A stretch of DNA of 38,089 bases from assembly GCA_047621945.1 (NCBI GenBank), contig JBLHMK010000008.1, positions 1 to 38,089 on the forward strand, written 5' to 3'. This document shows positions 8,412-15,749 of this stretch, one piece after another. Every line of letters starts with the position of its first letter. Position 1 is the first letter of the stretch. The position numbers were made by a program, and so were the translations under genes. The stretch is from JAFMKE01 sp047621945. GTDB lineage: Bacteria > Bacteroidota > Bacteroidia > Chitinophagales > UBA8649. The notes under the pieces are model-generated. The model worked only from the letters and a program-made list of their open reading frames with translations. It searched no databases and was not told the origin of the DNA.

Positions 8412-9926
8412 ATGGATATATACCAGCGAAAATCAGGAATTAAGGTGGCATTGCTTATCGCAGCAATACTCATAGCAGCAGGCTCGTTGTGGTATACCAA
8501 CCAATTAGCTGGTAAGATAGCCAATGAGGAGGAGAATAAGGTTCGACTTTGGGCTCAAGCATTAGAGAAACGAGCTAATTTGGTTAAGATTACTGGAAAC
8601 CTCTTTGAGAAAATTGCCACCAATCAACGGCAGGATATAGAGAATTGGGCAGAAGCTACAAGCTTAATCATCAAGACTGAGGATATGGAGTCCATTACCT
8701 TCTTGAGTAAGATAATTATTGGCAATACCAATATCCCAGTTATTCATGCTACTAATGATGATACTATTATTGACTATAGAAATATTACTATACCCGCTGA
8801 TGTTGACACCTTGGCTTATATAGATAGTTTGTTTCTTTCTCCTACTTTTCAAACTTATCCTCCAGTTGAAATCAATTATATTACTGGTCAGAATTTCATC
8901 TACTACAGTGATTCGAAAATTTTCTCTGAATTGAAGAAAACCTTAAATGACCTTATTGAATCATTTATCTCTGAAATCGTAGTAAATTCTGCTTCACTTC
9001 CAGTTGTTTTAATTGATGAAAATCAACATGTTATAGCTAGCGGAAACATTAACAAAGAGCTCTTATCTCCTATTATCCTAGATCAAACTTTGTCTGAAAT
9101 GAAAGCGGAGAACCAGCCTATTCAACTAGACCTAGGTGATGAACGAAAACGGACAGTTTACTATAAAAATTCAGTCATTCTAAAGCAGTTAAAAGCCTTC
9201 CCTTTCGTTCAATTATTCCTATTCAGTATATTAATGCTTGTAGCCTACCTGGGCTTTAGCAGTACTAGAAATGCCGAACAAAATAGAGTTTGGGTGGGAA
9301 TGGCAAAAGAGACCGCCCATCAATTAGGCACTCCTATTTCATCCTTGGCTGCTTGGTTAGATTACATGAAAGAAATGCCAGATGACGCGGTTATGAATGA
9401 ACAGTTCATTCATGAAGTTGAAAAGGATGTGGATCGTTTAGGGCTTATCGCTGAGCGATTCTCTAAAATTGGATCTAAAGCAGATCTAGAAGTCAGAGAT
9501 GTACGCACAAGTATTGAGAAAGCGGTATCCTACATGGAAAAAAGGAGTTCAGATAAAGTAAGCTTCGAATTAGAAATTGAAGAAGAGGAAACTGAATTCG
9601 CCATCAATGAAGCATTGTTTAATTGGGTAATTGAAAACCTAATAAAGAATGCATTAGATGCCATGGAAGGTGTTGGCTCAATTAAAGTGAAAGTCTTTAA
9701 ATCTGCCAAAAATGTAATCATTGATGTGATTGATTCCGGCAAGGGAATTCCAAGTGGTAAGTTTGAAACTGTATTCCAACCTGGCTTTAGCACAAAGAAA
9801 CGTGGCTGGGGATTAGGACTTTCACTCGTCAAACGAATTATTGAGAATTACCACAAAGGGAAGATCTATATAAAAGAGTCAGACGCAAAAGGCACCTGCT
9901 TTAGAATTAAACTCCCATTGGTTTAA
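8412..9926 (+). CDS. Membrane sensor histidine kinase
   Basis: This 504-residue kinase has two membrane helices (about 10-28 and 265-283) flanking a periplasmic sensor region of about 230 residues without a recognised domain. The dimerisation helix carries AKETAHQLGTPISSL with His303 as phospho-acceptor. The ATPase domain shows the N box (NWVIENLIKNALDAM), G1 (DSGKGIP), the F region (VFQPGFSTKK) and G2 (GWGLGLSLV). The HQLGTP box is characteristic of a kinase group common in Bacteroidota. No response regulator gene is nearby, so the partner is unknown. I chose the ATG at 8412; the frame also has TTG at 8400. Close linkage to the AsmA-like gene suggests an envelope signal, which is only an inference. 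Confidence 0.9.
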   Translation: MDIYQRKSGIKVALLIAAILIAAGSLWYTNQLAGKIANEEENKVRLWAQALEKRANLVKITGNLFEKIATNQRQDIENWAEATSLIIKTEDMESITFLSKIIIGNTNIPVIHATNDDTIIDYRNITIPADVDTLAYIDSLFLSPTFQTYPPVEINYITGQNFIYYSDSKIFSELKKTLNDLIESFISEIVVNSASLPVVLIDENQHVIASGNINKELLSPIILDQTLSEMKAENQPIQLDLGDERKRTVYYKNSVILKQLKAFPFVQLFLFSILMLVAYLGFSSTRNAEQNRVWVGMAKETAHQLGTPISSLAAWLDYMKEMPDDAVMNEQFIHEVEKDVDRLGLIAERFSKIGSKADLEVRDVRTSIEKAVSYMEKRSSDKVSFELEIEEEETEFAINEALFNWVIENLIKNALDAMEGVGSIKVKVFKSAKNVIIDVIDSGKGIPSGKFETVFQPGFSTKKRGWGLGLSLVKRIIENYHKGKIYIKESDAKGTCFRIKLPLV

Positions 9927-9963
9927 GCATTTCATTCAACATTTTAAATACAAGATTATTAAT

Positions 9964-9971
9964 TACCTTTA
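9964..9971 (+). promoter_or_regulatory. Candidate -7 box for ornithine aminotransferase
   Basis: TACCTTTA, one base from TAnnTTTG, lies 22 bases before the ATG at 9994. Confidence 0.4.
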
Positions 9972-9993
9972 CACCACCAAATTTTAACGGATC

Positions 9994-11262
9994 ATGACGG
10001 AAGATGTATTAGGCAATTCGCAGAAAGCGATTGAATTAGAAGACAAGTATGGAGCACACAATTATCACCCATTACCAGTAGTATTAAAGAAGGGTAAAGG
10101 GGTATTTGTTTGGGATGTAGATGGAAAAGTTTACTTTGATTTTTTATCTGCTTACTCTGCAGTAAATCAAGGTCACAGTCACCCAAGAATTATAAAAGCA
10201 CTAGTAGATCAGGCACAAGAGCTGACATTAACCTCTAGAGCATTTCATAACGATTCTTTAGGAGAGTACGAACAGTTTATTACTAAGTATTTTGGCTTTG
10301 ATAAGGTTCTACCAATGAACACTGGAGTTGAAGCAGTAGAAACTGCATTAAAACTTTGTAGAAAATGGGCTTATGAGAAAAAAGGAGTTCCTGCTAATAA
10401 GGCTAAAATAATTATGGTTGAGGCTAATTTCCACGGAAGAACATTAGGGATAATTTCAGGTTCAACAGATCCTGATAGTCGCGAAGGATTTGGTCCTTAC
10501 CTACCCGGATTAGAAATTATTCCTTACAATGATACGAAAGCACTTGCCAAAGCTTTAGAAGATCCGAATGTTGCAGGATTCTTAGTAGAGCCTATTCAAG
10601 GTGAAGCTGGTGTGGTTGTTCCAGATCAAGATTACTTATCTACTTGTAAGGCACTATGTGAAGAGGCTAATGCTTTATTTATTGCAGATGAAGTACAAAC
10701 AGGTCTAGCAAGAACAGGACGCTTATTAGCCGTGTGTGGTAATTGTAACTGTAAAGGCTTTTGTGAAAACAATTATGAAACTAGACCAGATATCTTAATC
10801 TTAGGCAAAGCCTTATCAGGTGGAGCATATCCAGTTTCAGCAGTATTAGCTGATGATGAAATCATGCTGTGTATTAAGCCAGGAGAACACGGTTCTACTT
10901 ATGGTGGAAACCCCGTAGCCTGTAAAGTGGCTATTGAAGCATTGAAAGTGTTAGAAGATGAGCGCTTAGATGATAATGCTCGATTATTAGGTAAATACTT
11001 ACGTCAAGAGTTAAGAAAGATCGATAGTAAATTGATTAATCTTGTTAGAGGTAAAGGCTTACTAAATGCTATCGTAATAAATGATAGCCCAGAAAGCAGC
11101 ACTGCTTGGGATCTTTGTTTAAAGCTTCGTGACAATGGATTATTAGCAAAACCTACTCATGGAAACATTATTCGCTTGGCTCCCCCTCTAGTTATAACTA
11201 AGCAACAACTTGACGAGTGTATAGAGATTATTAGAAAGACTTTCGCGGATTACGAAGCGTAG
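9994..11262 (+). CDS. rocD: Ornithine aminotransferase (ornithine-oxo-acid transaminase)
   Basis: This PLP enzyme moves the delta-amino group of ornithine to 2-oxoglutarate, giving glutamate semialdehyde in arginine/proline metabolism. The 422-residue protein has the class III signatures: NTGVEAVETALKL, HGRTLG, LVEPIQGEAGVVVP, ADEVQTGLARTGR, ILGKALSGGAYPVSAVLAD with Lys272 as the Schiff-base lysine, and GEHGSTYGGNP. PGEHGSTYGGNP and GKALSGG distinguish ornithine aminotransferase from acetylornithine relatives. An unusual stretch, CGNCNCKGFC (Cys248, 251, 253 and 257), is inserted between ARTGRLLAV and RPDILILGK, where human enzyme has only a short DYEN turn; it could bind metal or be redox active. 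It is a single-gene unit with its own terminator downstream. Confidence 0.93.
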   Translation: MTEDVLGNSQKAIELEDKYGAHNYHPLPVVLKKGKGVFVWDVDGKVYFDFLSAYSAVNQGHSHPRIIKALVDQAQELTLTSRAFHNDSLGEYEQFITKYFGFDKVLPMNTGVEAVETALKLCRKWAYEKKGVPANKAKIIMVEANFHGRTLGIISGSTDPDSREGFGPYLPGLEIIPYNDTKALAKALEDPNVAGFLVEPIQGEAGVVVPDQDYLSTCKALCEEANALFIADEVQTGLARTGRLLAVCGNCNCKGFCENNYETRPDILILGKALSGGAYPVSAVLADDEIMLCIKPGEHGSTYGGNPVACKVAIEALKVLEDERLDDNARLLGKYLRQELRKIDSKLINLVRGKGLLNAIVINDSPESSTAWDLCLKLRDNGLLAKPTHGNIIRLAPPLVITKQQLDECIEIIRKTFADYEA

Positions 11263-11276
11263 TTGGCGTTAAATAT

Positions 11277-11313
11277 AAAAAAAGCCCTTAGACATCGTTT
11301 AAGGGCTTTTTTG
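11277..11313 (+). terminator. Rho-independent terminator of ornithine aminotransferase
   Basis: The 10-bp stem AAAGCCCTTA (11281-11290) pairs with TAAGGGCTTT (11300-11309) across a nine-base loop, with an A run before and a T run after. It could act on both strands, but only the plus gene ends here. Confidence 0.9.
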
Positions 11314-11493
11314 TTTATTGAATTTAAGCGAAAGTCCTGCTGATGCATTACTATGAACATAAGCGCTGAGGTGTATAATAGTTCAACTAAAAAATAGCGC
11401 CTAGCTAAATTATAAGCGTAGCTCCTACTCTTGAGCCATGAAGCCGCAGTGCGTAACTTTGCTTAAGTATTTATTATCGCTTGAACACTTATC
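11314..11493. other. Gene-free stretch between terminator and lipoprotein pseudogene
   Basis: No gene is visible. TAAGCG occurs three times (11325-11330, 11360-11365, 11413-11418), and there is an 11-base palindrome TAGTT-C-AACTA (11379-11389). Read on the minus strand, part of it (YALRLHGSRVGAT) resembles short open stretches of a decayed element rather than a gene. Nothing more definite can be said. Confidence 0.35.
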
Positions 11494-11910
11494 CTATTCA
11501 TAAGTATACACCCCTAAGTTCTCAATTTGTGTCAATGCTTCTGATAAAGGACTTATGAGATGTTTTAATGTTTTATCTGAGGCAGCAGCGATATTAGCCG
11601 TAGAGTGAATTTCGGTCTTACATACTTCAATATAGCTATCCCAAGTATAAATGTTATCCGTTCCCTATTTAACTAGTAATTCATTCGCTCCAACTGGCAA
11701 GCCCTCTCAGGTTTCTTCAGACCCATAATTTACCGATCCAAGAAACTCATTCGATATCAGCTAAAAATCCAAATCACCCGCGGGGATTGCTTGTCTGTCG
11801 TTTTGAATTAGAAGACTTCCTGTTTGATTCTCAACACATTCCTCTACGTTTTCTTGGTGGCAAGATTGGACGCCAAATAGTAAAACAGCACTGATAATTA
11901 TTAATCTAAG
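11494..11910 (-). pseudogene. Small lipoprotein gene with three in-frame stops
   Basis: On the minus strand one unbroken reading frame of about 135 codons reads a lipoprotein signal (LIIISAVLLFGVQSC), a Cys-containing N-terminus (HQENVEECVENQTG), and a body ending LTQIENLGVYTYE with TAG at 11494-11496. It is interrupted by TAG (11761-11763), TGA (11707-11709) and TAG (11665-11667), all in the same frame with no frameshift. Each stop is one C-to-T change from Gln or Arg. No ATG is in frame at the 5' end, which overlaps the last codons of the SDR gene, so the start may also be lost. I do not recognise the family. The gene would have been the last member of the Mla-SDR unit. Confidence 0.75.
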
Positions 11911-12704
11911 TCTTTCATAAAGTTGCGTTGCACAAAATTAATAAAGCTTATAGGTATTAATCGAGAGACAAAATCTCCAGCATGTGCTTCGCTACCAATA
12001 AGAATCCGTTTCTTATTGCTTTTGATACCAGCTACAATTACTCGAGCTGCCTTCTGAGGTGAATTCTTGGTTAAAAACTTATCGTGAAATATTTGATTAA
12101 ACGCTGAATCTCCTCCCTTTGCGTTCAAGGAAATCTTGGTATTTATCCCTCCAGGATGAACTGAATGTATAGAAAACCCCTTAACTGTATTTTCGGCTAT
12201 TAGCGACTCTGTATAACCGCGTATAGCAAATTTACTCGCACAGTAAGAACTTTGATATTTAATACCTAAAAGACCAAACAAACTAGACACATTTACTAAT
12301 GCTGATTGTGGCTTAGCTTTCAATTGTGATAAGAAAGCTTTACTCCCATGTACCATTCCCCAAAAGTTAATTTTCATTAACCATTCAAATTGTTCCATTG
12401 AAGTTTCTTCAGCGGTCATTTTACCTAAGGCTACCCCAGCGTTATTTATAACTACATCTGCCCCGCCAAATTCTTTATCTATTTCACTGGCAATTTTAAC
12501 AAAAGATGGATAATGTCCTACATCAAAACAATAGGTTTTTAACACAGCTTCGCCTATATCCTTAGCTACTCTTTCTAATTCTTTAGCATGATTATCTGTT
12601 AAGCACAGTTTTGCACCTTCTTTGGCAAAATGATGAGCAAGGGCTTCCCCTATTCCAGAAGCTGCGCCTGTAATTACTACTAATTTATCCTGAAAGTTTT
12701 TCAT
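11901..12704 (-). CDS. Short-chain dehydrogenase/reductase
   Basis: This 267-residue classical SDR has the NAD(P)-binding motif TGAASGIG (12-19), the NNAG block (87-90), catalytic Ser140 or 141, and YxxxK with Tyr154 and Lys158 (YCASK). Asp37 after the second strand (CLTDN) suggests NAD rather than NADP, though this is a weak guide. The C-terminal extension (SRLIPISFINFVQRNFMKDLD) is hydrophobic and basic and may touch the membrane. The substrate cannot be inferred. It starts one base after the MlaF-like ATPase stop, so it is part of the same message as the lipid transporter pair. A lipid or steroid-like substrate is possible but unproven. Confidence 0.88.
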   Translation of the reverse strand: MKNFQDKLVVITGAASGIGEALAHHFAKEGAKLCLTDNHAKELERVAKDIGEAVLKTYCFDVGHYPSFVKIASEIDKEFGGADVVINNAGVALGKMTAEETSMEQFEWLMKINFWGMVHGSKAFLSQLKAKPQSALVNVSSLFGLLGIKYQSSYCASKFAIRGYTESLIAENTVKGFSIHSVHPGGINTKISLNAKGGDSAFNQIFHDKFLTKNSPQKAARVIVAGIKSNKKRILIGSEAHAGDFVSRLIPISFINFVQRNFMKDLD

Positions 12705-12705
12705 C

Positions 12706-13473
12706 TTATCTGTTTTGAAGAGCCGCTTCGCGTAGCTTCTTCAAGAAATCTGAAGCGAATATAAATTCGTACAATTCCTTATTTTCCGTTTCTTCAAGAA
12801 CTTCTTCTTTAGTCCCTTCCCAGTGTTTTAAGCCTTGGTGAAGAAAGATTACTTTGTCACCAATTCCCATTACTGAATTCATATCATGGGTATTAATAAC
12901 TGTAGTAATATTGTATTCTACGGTTATCTCTTTAATCAAATCATCAATTACCATTGCGGTTTTAGGATCTAATCCCGAATTGGGTTCATCACAGAATAGG
13001 TATTTCGGGTTCATTACAATCGCTCTTGCAATACCCACCCTTTTCATCATTCCACCACTAATCTCACCTGGATATTTATTATTTGCATTAGGTAAGTTTA
13101 CGCGACTTAAACAAAAGTTTACACGCGCTGTTTTCTCTTCCATGGTCATGTCAGAAAACATATCCAAAGGGAAACGTACATTTTGCTCAACGGTCATCGA
13201 GTCAAACAGTGCATTACCTTGAAATAACATACCCATTTCATTGCGAAGTTCTTTCTTTTCCTTAACGCCCATTGAGCCTATTGCCCTATTATCATACAGG
13301 ATATCCCCTTCTTCTGGGTCAAAAAGTCCAACTAAACATTTCAAGAATACCGTTTTACCTGCTCCACTTGAACCGATAATCAAGTTACATTTACCGTTTT
13401 CAAATTCGGTAGAAATACCTTTTAAAATTTCTTGATCGCCGAAGCGTTTTCTAATATTGTGAGCTTCGATCAT
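12706..13473 (-). CDS. MlaF-type ABC transporter ATPase
   Basis: This 255-residue ATPase powers lipid movement between the inner and outer membranes in Mla-type systems. It has Walker A GSSGAGKT (34-41), a Q-loop (MGMLFQGNALFDSMTVEQNV), the signature SGGMMKRVGIARAI, Walker B YLFCDEP, the D-loop SGLDP and the switch His in VINTHDM. The FQGNALFDS-TV pattern and SGGM-KRV are typical of MlaF. Its start overlaps the permease stop by four bases (13470-13473), a strong sign of translational coupling. No MCE-domain (MlaD) gene follows; an SDR gene does, so the substrate-binding partner must lie elsewhere. Confidence 0.9.
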   Translation of the reverse strand: MIEAHNIRKRFGDQEILKGISTEFENGKCNLIIGSSGAGKTVFLKCLVGLFDPEEGDILYDNRAIGSMGVKEKKELRNEMGMLFQGNALFDSMTVEQNVRFPLDMFSDMTMEEKTARVNFCLSRVNLPNANNKYPGEISGGMMKRVGIARAIVMNPKYLFCDEPNSGLDPKTAMVIDDLIKEITVEYNITTVINTHDMNSVMGIGDKVIFLHQGLKHWEGTKEEVLEETENKELYEFIFASDFLKKLREAALQNR

Positions 13474-14210
13474 AAGAGTAAAAAGGCAATTAAAAAGTTA
13501 GCGACAATAATAACAATGGAGCTATTCACTACAGCTCTTGTACTGGCATTACCAATTTCTAATGCTCCACCTTTCACGTAGAAACCTTGATAGCATGAGA
13601 TCGTGGTAATTATAAAGGCAAACACGTAACACTTAATTAGCATCACAACTACATAATACGTTTCATGTCCATCTTGCAATCCTCTTACATATTCGGCTCC
13701 ACTATAGAAGCCTCCCATTGTACCAGCTATTAAACCTCCAATAATCCCTAAGAATACTGCCATGATAATCAAAAAAGGAATAATGATTAAAGCGCCAATA
13801 ATTTTAGGGCCAATCAAGTAAGCAGTGGTATTTACACCCATGATTTCTAAAGCGTCAATTTGGTCTGTAACACGCATGCTACCCAACTCGGAGGCAATGT
13901 TTGAACCTACCTTACCCGCTAAAAGAAGTGCACAAATAGTTGGAGCCATTTCAAGAATTAATGAATCTCTTACAATAATTCCCATCCACCACATTGGGAT
14001 TAAGCCAATTTCTTCTAACTGATAAGAAAACTGTACCGCTGTAACCGCTCCTACGAATGTAGACACAATCGCAATAATCAACACAGAACCAATGCCAATT
14101 TGATACACTTGACGCATCGTTTCTTTAGCATACATACTCAACTTTTCTGGTCGAGTGAACATGCTAGCGATCATCAAAAAATATTTACCTATGTCGTGTA
14201 GAAAACCCAT
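13470..14210 (-). CDS. MlaE-type ABC transporter permease
   Basis: The 246-residue inner-membrane permease is the partner of the MlaF-like ATPase. It has the MlaE family blocks: an amphipathic N-terminus, GSVLIIAIVSTFVGAVTAVQ, EMAPTICALLLAGKVGSNIASELGSMRVTDQIDALEIMGV (the cytoplasmic coupling region), PKIIGALIIIPFL, and a C-terminal pair of helices. About five membrane helices are visible. In proteobacteria MlaE with MlaF, MlaD and MlaB moves phospholipids across the cell envelope; the direction here is not known. It heads the minus-strand unit, with a TAnnTTTG box 17 bases before the start codon. Confidence 0.92.
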   Translation of the reverse strand: MGFLHDIGKYFLMIASMFTRPEKLSMYAKETMRQVYQIGIGSVLIIAIVSTFVGAVTAVQFSYQLEEIGLIPMWWMGIIVRDSLILEMAPTICALLLAGKVGSNIASELGSMRVTDQIDALEIMGVNTTAYLIGPKIIGALIIIPFLIIMAVFLGIIGGLIAGTMGGFYSGAEYVRGLQDGHETYYVVVMLIKCYVFAFIITTISCYQGFYVKGGALEIGNASTRAVVNSSIVIIVANFLIAFLLL

Positions 14211-14226
14211 TTTTTAAGAATAATGC

Positions 14227-14234
14227 CAAAGTTA
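14227..14234 (-). promoter_or_regulatory. -7 promoter box for mlaE-mlaF-SDR
   Basis: On the minus strand TAACTTTG matches TAnnTTTG exactly, giving a very short leader before the start at 14210. No clear -33 box is seen. It is back to back with a candidate plus-strand promoter at 14258-14265. Confidence 0.5.
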
Positions 14235-14257
14235 AACAAGCCATTTTAAAATGAACG

Positions 14258-14265
14258 TATATTTA
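14258..14265 (+). promoter_or_regulatory. Candidate -7 box for the second SDR gene
   Basis: TATATTTA, one base from TAnnTTTG, lies 25 bases before the ATG at 14291 in the 80-base divergent region. Confidence 0.4.
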
Positions 14266-14290
14266 CCAACAATTTTAAAATAAATCACTT

Positions 14291-14995
14291 ATGAAGAATA
14301 TTGTAGTTAGCGGAGCCAGTCGAGGTATTGGAAAAGCCATTGTTTTACACTTTGCCAAAGCAGGCTGGAATGTTGCCTTCTGTTCAAGAAGTCAAGATAA
14401 GTTAGATGCTTTAAAGGATGAGTTGGATAGTTTGGAATTAGGCGGAAACTATTTAGCCTTTGCTTGCGACATGTCTGTTCAAGAGGAGGTAAAAATATTT
14501 GCAGCCGCAGCCACTGACTTTTTAGTTTCTGTAGATGTCTTAGTTAACAATGCGGGTGTTTTCCTTCCAGGAAGCGTACATGACATGAATGGTGATGACT
14601 TTGAGTTAATGATGCAAACTAATGTGAGTAGTGCTTTCACCTTGACTAAGGCCTTAGTTGGAGACATGAAGAAAACGAAAGCTGGACACATCTTCAATAT
14701 GAGCAGCATTGCCGGATTAGTGGCCTACCCGAATGGAGGAGCGTACAACGTGAGCAAGCATGCTTTGACAGGATATTCTAAAACTTTACGAGATGAGTTA
14801 AAGGAATTTCATATTCGAGTAACAACTATTTACCCAGGTGCTACCCTAACCGATTCTTGGTCGGGTATAGATTTACCTGAAAGTCGTTTTATTCCAGCAG
14901 AAGACATCGCACAAAGTATTTGGGATGTATACCAGCTAAGTGATCGAACTGTTGTTGAGGACATCGTATTGAGACCGCAGTTGGGAGATATCTAA
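14291..14995 (+). CDS. Short-chain dehydrogenase/reductase
   Basis: This 234-residue classical SDR has SGASRGIG (7-14), the NNAG block (86-89), catalytic Ser138 or 139 and YxxxK with Tyr152 and Lys156 (YNVSK). Arg33 in CSRSQDK favours NADPH. The length and SxASRGIGxAI start resemble 3-oxoacyl-ACP-reductase-like enzymes, but the substrate is not determined. It is not closely similar to the other SDR (11901-12704). A strong hairpin directly after the stop probably separates it from the acetyltransferase gene. Confidence 0.88.
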   Translation: MKNIVVSGASRGIGKAIVLHFAKAGWNVAFCSRSQDKLDALKDELDSLELGGNYLAFACDMSVQEEVKIFAAAATDFLVSVDVLVNNAGVFLPGSVHDMNGDDFELMMQTNVSSAFTLTKALVGDMKKTKAGHIFNMSSIAGLVAYPNGGAYNVSKHALTGYSKTLRDELKEFHIRVTTIYPGATLTDSWSGIDLPESRFIPAEDIAQSIWDVYQLSDRTVVEDIVLRPQLGDI

Positions 14996-15026
14996 ACTTA
15001 CCAAGTCTTTGAGACTTAGCAAGTTT
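14994..15026 (+). repeat. Long hairpin overlapping the SDR stop codon
   Basis: Two 15-base arms (14994-15008 and 15012-15026) are inverted copies with two mismatches around a three-base TTG loop. The arms carry AAACTT at the outside and AAGTCT next to the loop. The first arm overlaps the TAA stop. No T tract follows, so it may be an intergenic palindromic repeat of the REP type rather than a standard terminator. Confidence 0.75.
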
Positions 15027-15039
15027 ATAATTGAAAGAT

Positions 15040-15549
15040 ATGAAGATTAGAAAAGCGACAGAAAAAGATTTACCGGCTGTTTTGGATATTTTCAATTACG
15101 AAATTATACACACGCCTTATGTGTATCTATACGAAGCCTGGACGCTTGAATACATTACAGCATGGTTTAAGGAAAAGCAAGAGACTAAGTTCCCTTTTCT
15201 CATAGCTGAGCATGATTCAGTCGTTTTAGGCTATGCATATTACAGTTTGTTTAGAGAAAAAGAAGCTTATAATACTTCTGTCGAGTATACCGTTTACATC
15301 CATCGAGATCATCGGGGTAAAGGTGCAGGCTACCAACTTGTACATGCCTTAATTGAGATTGCCAAGAAACAAAATATTAAAACCTTTATTGGAGGAGTTG
15401 ATGCAGGCAATGCACCAAGCATCGCTTTTCATGAGCGAATGGGATTTACCCAAGTAGCACACATGAAGTCAGTGGCTAAAAAGTTTGACAAATGGCTCGA
15501 CTTGATTTTTTATCAGTTGATGTTAGACGAAGAACTGTGGCACCTCTAA
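15040..15549 (+). CDS. GNAT-family N-acetyltransferase (phosphinothricin acetyltransferase-like)
   Basis: The 169-residue protein has the GNAT fold with the acetyl-CoA-binding block VYIHRDHRGKGAGYQLVHALI (in two parts: VYIHRDHRGKG and AGYQLVHAL), and FIGGVDAGNAPSIAFHERMGF, characteristic of the Pat/MnaT branch that acetylates small amines such as phosphinothricin, methionine sulfoximine or amino acids. The native substrate is unknown. I chose the ATG at 15040 (MKIRKATEKDL), the usual GNAT opening, over a TTG nine bases upstream. Confidence 0.88.
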   Translation: MKIRKATEKDLPAVLDIFNYEIIHTPYVYLYEAWTLEYITAWFKEKQETKFPFLIAEHDSVVLGYAYYSLFREKEAYNTSVEYTVYIHRDHRGKGAGYQLVHALIEIAKKQNIKTFIGGVDAGNAPSIAFHERMGFTQVAHMKSVAKKFDKWLDLIFYQLMLDEELWHL

Positions 15550-15627
15550 CCCTACCTACTAGACTTACACTCATTTATTTAGAAGTTAAAAGAGCTTTGC
15601 ATTTTTGACATAATTAGTTAACTTGCC

Positions 15628-15658
15628 GACATTATCTATTGTAGATATACCTAATGTC
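15628..15658 (+). other. Hairpin in the intergenic region before a secreted-protein gene
   Basis: A perfect hairpin TATCTA-TTG-TAGATA (15633-15647) sits inside a pair GACATT (15628-15633) and AATGTC (15653-15658). It lies about 90 bases before the ATG at 15750. It has no T tract. It may be a regulatory leader structure or an operator. Confidence 0.4.
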
Positions 15659-15749
15659 TAAATAATTAGGGTTTAAACTCGCACGTTGACAGTAATTTGA
15701 AACCACACGCATTAATCAAAAATTAAATTTCACCAAAATAGAGAATGCA

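Noticed and set aside
11761..11763. Stop codon recoding (for example pyrrolysine or selenocysteine) in the lipoprotein frame
   Set aside because: Both TAG and TGA are used, the gene lacks a start, and no recoding structure is visible. Decay is the simpler reading.
15628..15658. Riboswitch before the secreted-protein gene
   Set aside because: Only a simple hairpin is seen; no conserved riboswitch core was recognised.
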